Assembly: GCA_007120815.1 (NCBI GenBank)
Contig: SKMY01000107.1
Span: 1 to 5,606 of the forward strand
Reading direction: 5' to 3'
DNA from: Syntrophomonadaceae bacterium
GTDB taxonomy: Bacteria; Bacillota_D; Dethiobacteria; DTU022; UBA8154
DNA length: 5,606 nucleotides
Position 1 is the stretch's first letter; every line of letters starts with the position of its first letter. A program made the translations under genes and the position numbers. Shown here piece by piece: positions 4,505-5,606 of the stretch. Below the pieces are notes generated by a model that worked only from the letters and a program-made list of their open reading frames with translations, ran no database searches and was not told where the DNA came from.

Positions 4505-5606
4505 ATGAAGCAGCATTTCAAGCACGGGTTTTGCCTTTTTATGGTTTTTGTTTTAACAGGAGCGGGCATCTTTCAAAATACCTGTCATGCTGAAAATGGG
4601 TACGGGGTGCAGCCTCAGGTACAGGCAGGAGGGACTTTTGGGATTTACCTGGGACGCAACGGTACGGTGTGGACCTGGGGAGACAACAGGCAGGGGCAGT
4701 TAGGGATCGGACAGGAAATCGAGTTGAGCTTGACGCCGGTTCAGGTGGCCGGGCTAACCGGGGTGGTTCAGGTTTCTGCCGGCAATCAGCATGGGGTTGC
4801 CTTAAAGAGCGATGGTACGGTGTGGACCTGGGGCAAAAATGACAGAGGCCAGTTGGGAAACGGTTCTTTTCAAGGGAAAAACTACCCGGTCCAGGTCAAG
4901 GGGGAAGGTGGAAGCGGCCACCTGCAAAACATTGTTTCAATCTGTGCGGGCAGGGAGCACAACCTGTCCCTGGATGCCAGCGGCAGGGTCTGGGGCTGGG
5001 GCAGTAATAGCCATGATGAGCTGGGTGCCCATGGCTTTAATGTAACGACGCCCGTTTCGATTAACGAGGTAGAGGGCGCTCAAGCGGTATGCGCCGGTGC
5101 ACACTTCAGCGCCGCTATTATAGATGGGCAAGTCTGGGCCTGGGGTTCCAACTCCTTTGGGCAACTGGGGTGCAGTGATATAGATAAAAGCCCGGTTCCT
5201 TTGCCGGTGGAGTCACTGGACAATGTTCTGGCTCTTTCCCTGGGAGACGCCCATGTCCTGGCTTTAATGCAGGATGGCGGCATTCAAGCCTGGGGTCGGA
5301 ATGCCTCGGGACAGCTGGGCAATTATAATAAAATAGATCGAATTAAACCCGGTCCGGTAAGCAAAATAAACGACGCCGTGGCGATTTCCGCCGGCTCCGA
5401 TTATTCCATGACTGTTGATGCCCAGGGCAATCTCTGGGCCTGGGGAAACAACGCCTTTGGCAAGCTGGGTATCGGCGAATCAGGGGGACAAAAAACCTAT
5501 CCTGTTCAAGTAAACAATACTATTCCTGAGATGCCCGGTATGGCACATGTTTCTGCGGGAAATACTTCCAGCCTGGTGCTGGATGCAGACGGCGGTTTAA
5601 TGGGCA
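4505..5606 (+). CDS. Secreted RCC1-repeat beta-propeller protein, 3'-truncated by the window edge
   Basis: The frame is open from ATG 4505 to the end of the window (367 codons), with no stop. Residues 1-29 look like a Sec signal peptide: a short basic start, a hydrophobic core (FCLFMVFVLTGAGIF) and cleavage probably after CHA, so the mature protein is exported. RCC1/ATS1-type repeats of 49-56 residues follow, each starting with AG and carrying the VW.WG.N..GQLG signature. Blades begin near residues 41, 92, 148, 197, 246, 296 and 351, and the seventh is cut off by the edge. RCC1 propellers are mostly protein-interaction scaffolds; no guanine-exchange role is implied for a bacterial exported copy. 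Blade 3 has NSHDELG where the others have G-Q/K-LG, and blade 5 starts with LGDAH rather than AG. Domains after the propeller (for example surface-anchoring modules) cannot be seen. Confidence 0.93.
   Translation, partial: MKQHFKHGFCLFMVFVLTGAGIFQNTCHAENGYGVQPQVQAGGTFGIYLGRNGTVWTWGDNRQGQLGIGQEIELSLTPVQVAGLTGVVQVSAGNQHGVALKSDGTVWTWGKNDRGQLGNGSFQGKNYPVQVKGEGGSGHLQNIVSICAGREHNLSLDASGRVWGWGSNSHDELGAHGFNVTTPVSINEVEGAQAVCAGAHFSAAIIDGQVWAWGSNSFGQLGCSDIDKSPVPLPVESLDNVLALSLGDAHVLALMQDGGIQAWGRNASGQLGNYNKIDRIKPGPVSKINDAVAISAGSDYSMTVDAQGNLWAWGNNAFGKLGIGESGGQKTYPVQVNNTIPEMPGMAHVSAGNTSSLVLDADGGLMG

Noticed and set aside
4853..4864. CGGTTCTTTT inside the RCC1 gene, resembling the palindrome core
   Set aside because: There is no second arm nearby and the codons fit the repeat protein, so it is a chance match and not a second copy of the element.
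4812..5283. Several frames of 67-77 codons on both strands in the right part of the window
   Set aside because: All are shadows of the RCC1-repeat gene, whose frame is open across the whole stretch and encodes clear repeats.

Overview
The window is ordinary-looking bacterial chromosome of moderate GC, with six protein genes, short spacers, purine-rich Shine-Dalgarno (SD) sites and one very clear rho-independent terminator. The gene set (paired PAC2-family genes, a Ste24-type membrane protease, a DUF368/PopT transporter, a small hotdog thioesterase and a secreted RCC1 propeller), the SD style and a GGGGAC/GGTTCTG-type palindrome suggest an anaerobic Gram-positive bacterium of the Firmicutes (Clostridia, Desulfotomaculum/Pelotomaculum-like). 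That placement is an inference from gene content and memory, not a database result.

Layout. Positions 1-1428 (+) hold two overlapping PAC2-domain genes; the first is cut by the left window edge. A nested inverted repeat at 1441-1489 lies between them and the convergent M48 (Ste24/CAAX-type) membrane metalloprotease at 1526-2719 (-). A divergent intergenic region (2720-3016) follows, with a candidate extended -10 promoter, a 72-bp REP/MITE-like palindrome and a perfect 15-bp tandem duplication that doubles the SD region of the next gene. Then come a DUF368 polyprenyl-phosphate transporter (3017-3784, +) and a 4HBT-type thioesterase (3844-4278, +), probably one transcription unit ending at the terminator at 4345-4369. 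A new promoter (TATAAT at 4439) and an AGGAGGT SD start a secreted RCC1-repeat protein (4505 to beyond the right edge), seven blades of which begin inside the window.

How the genes relate. The two PAC2 genes look translationally coupled and may form a heteromer. The transporter and thioesterase look co-transcribed; the transporter family recycles undecaprenyl phosphate to the inner leaflet of the membrane, and no link to the thioesterase is known to me. The protease and RCC1 protein appear to be independent units. I saw no phage, CRISPR, toxin-antitoxin or biosynthetic system and no RNA gene. The most unusual material is the palindrome and duplicated SD in front of the DUF368 gene, the coupled PAC2 pair, and the RCC1 protein with two nearly identical first blades.
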